A stretch of 64,000 nucleotides of DNA. Source: Bacillota bacterium (GTDB lineage Bacteria; Bacillota; Clostridia; Lachnospirales; Lachnospiraceae). Under the pieces are notes generated by a model. That model saw only the letters and a list, made by a program, of their open reading frames with translations. It searched no databases and had not been told where the DNA came from. Below are positions 62,014-64,000 of this stretch, piece by piece. Each line of letters begins with the position of its first letter. Within the stretch, counting starts at the first letter, position 1. The stretch spans positions 4,913 through 68,912 of the forward strand of contig JAEYQV010000096.1 of the NCBI GenBank assembly GCA_023409835.1, given 5' to 3'. Made by a program: the position numbers and the translations under genes.

Positions 62014-62745
62014 GTGGACTGGTTAAAGGATATGATGCAAGGCATTGGAGACTGGGGTTTTAACGTATATGAATCCTTTTATAATGCACTAATACCGGAT
62101 CAGAGATACATAGGGTATCTGAAGGGCCTGAAAGTAACAATTCTGATTTCATTGATGGCAATCGTCCTGGGTATTACAATCGGTATCGTAGTGGCAGTTA
62201 TAAAGGTTACATCCAACAATTATAAGAAGCGTTGGCTGGCAGGCATTTGCAATATATATATTAATATCATCCGTGGTACTCCACTGATGGTACAGCTGCT
62301 GATTATCTATAATTTGATTTTCCAATCCAGGAACACGAACGAGCTGATTGTCGGCGCCGTATGCTTCGGTATTAATTCCGGCGCTTATGTTGCGGAGATT
62401 ATCCGTGCGGGTATCGAATCCATTGATAAGGGACAGATGGAAGCAGGACGTTCTCTCGGACTGAACTATATTAAGACGATGAGAATGATTATTCTTCCAC
62501 AGGCGATTAAAAATATACTGCCTGCACTGGGCAATGAGTTTATTACCTTGATAAAGGAAACAAGTATTGCCGGTGTAATCGCTGTAACAGATTTAACAAA
62601 ATATGCTCAATATGTGGGCTCACGAACCTGGGTTATCCTCCCGCCTCTGGTCATAACGGCAGTCTGTTATCTGATTATGGTTATGGGATTATCAAAGGTA
62701 TTATCCATATTTGAAAGGAGGCTGGCTAAAGGTGATCGTCACTAA
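62014..62745 (+). CDS. Polar amino acid ABC transporter permease
   Basis: A 243-residue HisM/GlnP-type permease. About five hydrophobic segments follow a short N-terminal part. The family EAA loop reads [21 protein letters not shown] (the first 20 residues span about 153-172). [13 protein letters not shown] is the second conserved block. It starts at GTG 62014 with AGGAGG six bases upstream. The end overlaps the ATPase gene by 14 bp, so the two are coupled. One permease gene implies a homodimer. Confidence 0.93.
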   Translation: MDWLKDMMQGIGDWGFNVYESFYNALIPDQRYIGYLKGLKVTILISLMAIVLGITIGIVVAVIKVTSNNYKKRWLAGICNIYINIIRGTPLMVQLLIIYNLIFQSRNTNELIVGAVCFGINSGAYVAEIIRAGIESIDKGQMEAGRSLGLNYIKTMRMIILPQAIKNILPALGNEFITLIKETSIAGVIAVTDLTKYAQYVGSRTWVILPPLVITAVCYLIMVMGLSKVLSIFERRLAKGDRH

Positions 62746-63454
62746 GAACTTAAAAAAAGCCTTTGGGGACCATATGGTCCTGAACGGTATTGATGAAAAT
62801 ATTAAAAAGGGCGAGAAGGTGGTAGTTATCGGTCCCTCCGGTTCCGGCAAGTCAACCTTCTTAAGATGTCTTAACCTGCTAGAGGTTCCCACAGAGGGTG
62901 AAATCTGGTTTGAAGGAAATCTGATTACGGACAAGAAGGCGAATATTAACCTGATCCGCCGCAAGATGGGAATGGTGTTCCAACAGTTTAACCTGTTTCC
63001 GCATCTTACGGTCAGAGATAATATCACACTGGCACCTGTGAAGCTGGGAATTATGAATAAGGCGGAAGCAGATGCGAAGGCGATGGAGCTTCTGAAACGA
63101 ATCGGATTAACAGAAAAGTCAGAGGCTTACCCCAACCAGTTATCCGGAGGCCAGAAGCAGCGTATCGCAATTATTCGTTCCCTGGCTATGAATCCGGATG
63201 TGATGCTGTTTGATGAACCTACCTCAGCATTGGACCCCGAGATGGTAGGGGAGGTACTCGATCTGATGGCACAGCTGGCTGAGGAAGGAATGACGATGGT
63301 AGTTGTAACCCACGAGATGAGATTTGCGAAGAGGGTTGGAACCAGAGTCCTGTTTATGGACGAGGGGAGAATCGTGGAGCAGAATACCCCGGTGGAGTTC
63401 TTTGAGCATCCCACTCATCCTCGCTTGCAGGAATTCCTATCTAAGATTCTGTAA
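62732..63454 (+). CDS. Polar amino acid ABC transporter ATPase
   Basis: A 240-residue GlnQ-type ATPase. Walker [10 protein letters not shown] (about 34-42), Q-loop [11 protein letters not shown], signature LSGGQKQR (about 136-143), Walker [15 protein letters not shown] and H-loop VTHE are intact. The start is GTG 62732, which overlaps the permease end and has AAAGGAGG upstream. The family's C-terminal [14 protein letters not shown] end is present. It powers import of the amino acid bound by the 61114 protein. Confidence 0.94.
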   Translation: MIVTKNLKKAFGDHMVLNGIDENIKKGEKVVVIGPSGSGKSTFLRCLNLLEVPTEGEIWFEGNLITDKKANINLIRRKMGMVFQQFNLFPHLTVRDNITLAPVKLGIMNKAEADAKAMELLKRIGLTEKSEAYPNQLSGGQKQRIAIIRSLAMNPDVMLFDEPTSALDPEMVGEVLDLMAQLAEEGMTMVVVTHEMRFAKRVGTRVLFMDEGRIVEQNTPVEFFEHPTHPRLQEFLSKIL

Positions 63455-63470
63455 TAATGATAAAAATATT

Positions 63471-63496
63471 ACGAGGTTGCCCTATGGCAGCCTCGT
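63471..63496 (+). terminator. Terminator of the amino acid ABC operon
   Basis: An 11-bp stem (ACGAGGTTGCC with GGCAGCCTCGT, one G-U pair) then GTTTG. Confidence 0.75.
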
Positions 63497-63626
63497 GTTT
63501 GTATAGACAAGGACTTACAAAAAAATATAACTTTATTTTTATACAAATCAATTCATAATTAGGGTGATTTGGTAAAGCATAAGTTACAAATCGATTTAAA
63601 TGTAGGGAAGCTAAGGTAATTAGGTG

Positions 63627-63655
63627 TTGCATTATGCATAAATATGTGGTAAGAT
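63627..63655 (+). promoter_or_regulatory. Promoter of the ACT-domain gene
   Basis: TTGCAT (63627-63632) and TAAGAT (63650-63655) lie 17 bp apart, about 95 bp before the ATG. The rest of the gap from 63497 is AT-rich with nothing recognisable. Confidence 0.5.
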
Positions 63656-63749
63656 TTCTTTCTATCAAAGACAGTTGTATTTGTATTACATACAGTAGGG
63701 ATTGTTTTATGATACGAGCTTACCTTTGAATAATCAGGAGGTGTGAAGC

Positions 63750-64000
63750 ATGAATGGAGAACAGTATTTTATCGTTAAGAAGAAGGCAGTGCCCGAGGTA
63801 CTATTAAAGGTAGTTGAGGCAAAGAGGCTACTGGATTCGGAGAGAGTCATGACAGTTCAGGAAGCAACCGATGCTGTGGAAATCAGCAGAAGTTCATTTT
63901 ATAAATACAGGGACGACATCTTTCCTTTTTATGAAAACACAAGGGGAAAGACAATTACCTTTATGCTTCAGATGGATGACCGCCCCGGCCTGTTATCTAA
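63750..64000 (+). CDS. ACT-domain protein, PheB/UPF0735 family (cut by window end)
   Basis: The first 83 residues of an ACT-domain protein of the PheB (UPF0735) family. An N-terminal helical part with MTVQEATDAVEISRSSFYKY and YRDDIFPFY (about 38-66) is typical, and the ACT domain begins at TFMLQMDDRPGLLS. The family is about 145 residues long. PheB-like proteins are linked to phenylalanine or homoserine metabolism, but their exact role is uncertain. ATG 63750 has CAGGAGGTG upstream. Confidence 0.88.
   Translation, partial: MNGEQYFIVKKKAVPEVLLKVVEAKRLLDSERVMTVQEATDAVEISRSSFYKYRDDIFPFYENTRGKTITFMLQMDDRPGLLS

Overview
The window reads as one contiguous piece of chromosome from a spore-forming, flagellated, anaerobic Firmicute, most likely in or near the Lachnospiraceae (Clostridium cluster XIVa). 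The evidence is a CotJA-CotJB-CotJC spore coat operon, a SleB-type cortex hydrolase, flagellar rod genes next to mbl, a PPi-type phosphofructokinase, Gram-positive style strong ribosome binding sites, frequent TTG/GTG starts, and an rpsL-rpsG-fusA-tuf cluster. The DNA looks moderately AT-rich. I see no rRNA, tRNA, prophage, insertion sequence or CRISPR array. The ends cut no gene on the left (the first start codon is at 14) and one gene on the right.

Layout. 1-5 kb: MoxR ATPase, DUF58 protein and membrane transglutaminase. 5-7 kb: cytidylate-kinase-like protein and an AI-2E family permease. 7-12.2 kb: a four-gene ABC export or envelope module (ATPase, large extracytoplasmic repeat protein, short Ala/Thr/Val-rich anchored protein, MacB/FtsX-type permease). 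12.2-17.7 kb: small palindromic repeats, a zinc-ribbon membrane protein, gltX, a short UvrD-type helicase and a D,D-carboxypeptidase whose ribosome binding site is buried in a perfect 16-bp hairpin. 17.9-23.8 kb: DUF1292 protein, a repeat-rich Asn/Arg/Lys protein, a nuclease-DinG helicase, VanZ and a diacylglycerol-kinase-like protein. 24-30.9 kb: cotJABC, a MIF-type tautomerase, pfp, SleB with SH3 domains, plsC and rpoD. 31-35.5 kb: MFS transporter with a leader peptide, tryptophan T-box plus trpB, and a WYL regulator. 35.6-40.9 kb: the str operon and tuf. 41.4-44.6 kb: mbl-flhO-flhP and a FlgJ-like gene. 44.8-54.5 kb: recD2, a nucleotidyltransferase, comFC, yvyF, cvfB, acyl-ACP thioesterase, methyltransferase, a YjfB-type motility micro-gene, trxB and an SH3/NlpC endopeptidase. 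54.8-64 kb: PilZ protein, a long intergenic region with four DnaA boxes, hpf, secA, prfB (programmed frameshift), cheW, a polar amino acid ABC transporter and the start of a PheB-like ACT protein.

How the parts relate. Cell envelope work is the strongest theme: the carboxypeptidase, two SH3-bearing hydrolases, Mbl, SecA, VanZ, PlsC and the ABC/repeat-protein module. Motility and second-messenger genes (flhO, flhP, flgJ-like, yvyF, yjfB-like, cheW, PilZ) are scattered among housekeeping genes. The order comFC-yvyF then hpf-secA-prfB is that of other Firmicutes, but interrupted. The regulatory layer is rich: a Trp-specific T-box, an RF2 frameshift, an SD-sequestering hairpin, a leader-peptide attenuator candidate, a DnaA-box cluster and several sets of short tandem repeats. 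The items most worth a second look are the SD-sequestering hairpin (17714-17757), the DnaA-box cluster (55482-55552), the four-gene ABC module (7016-12181), the unusually spaced prfB frameshift signal (59418-59434) and the large palindrome between hpf and secA (56463-56572).
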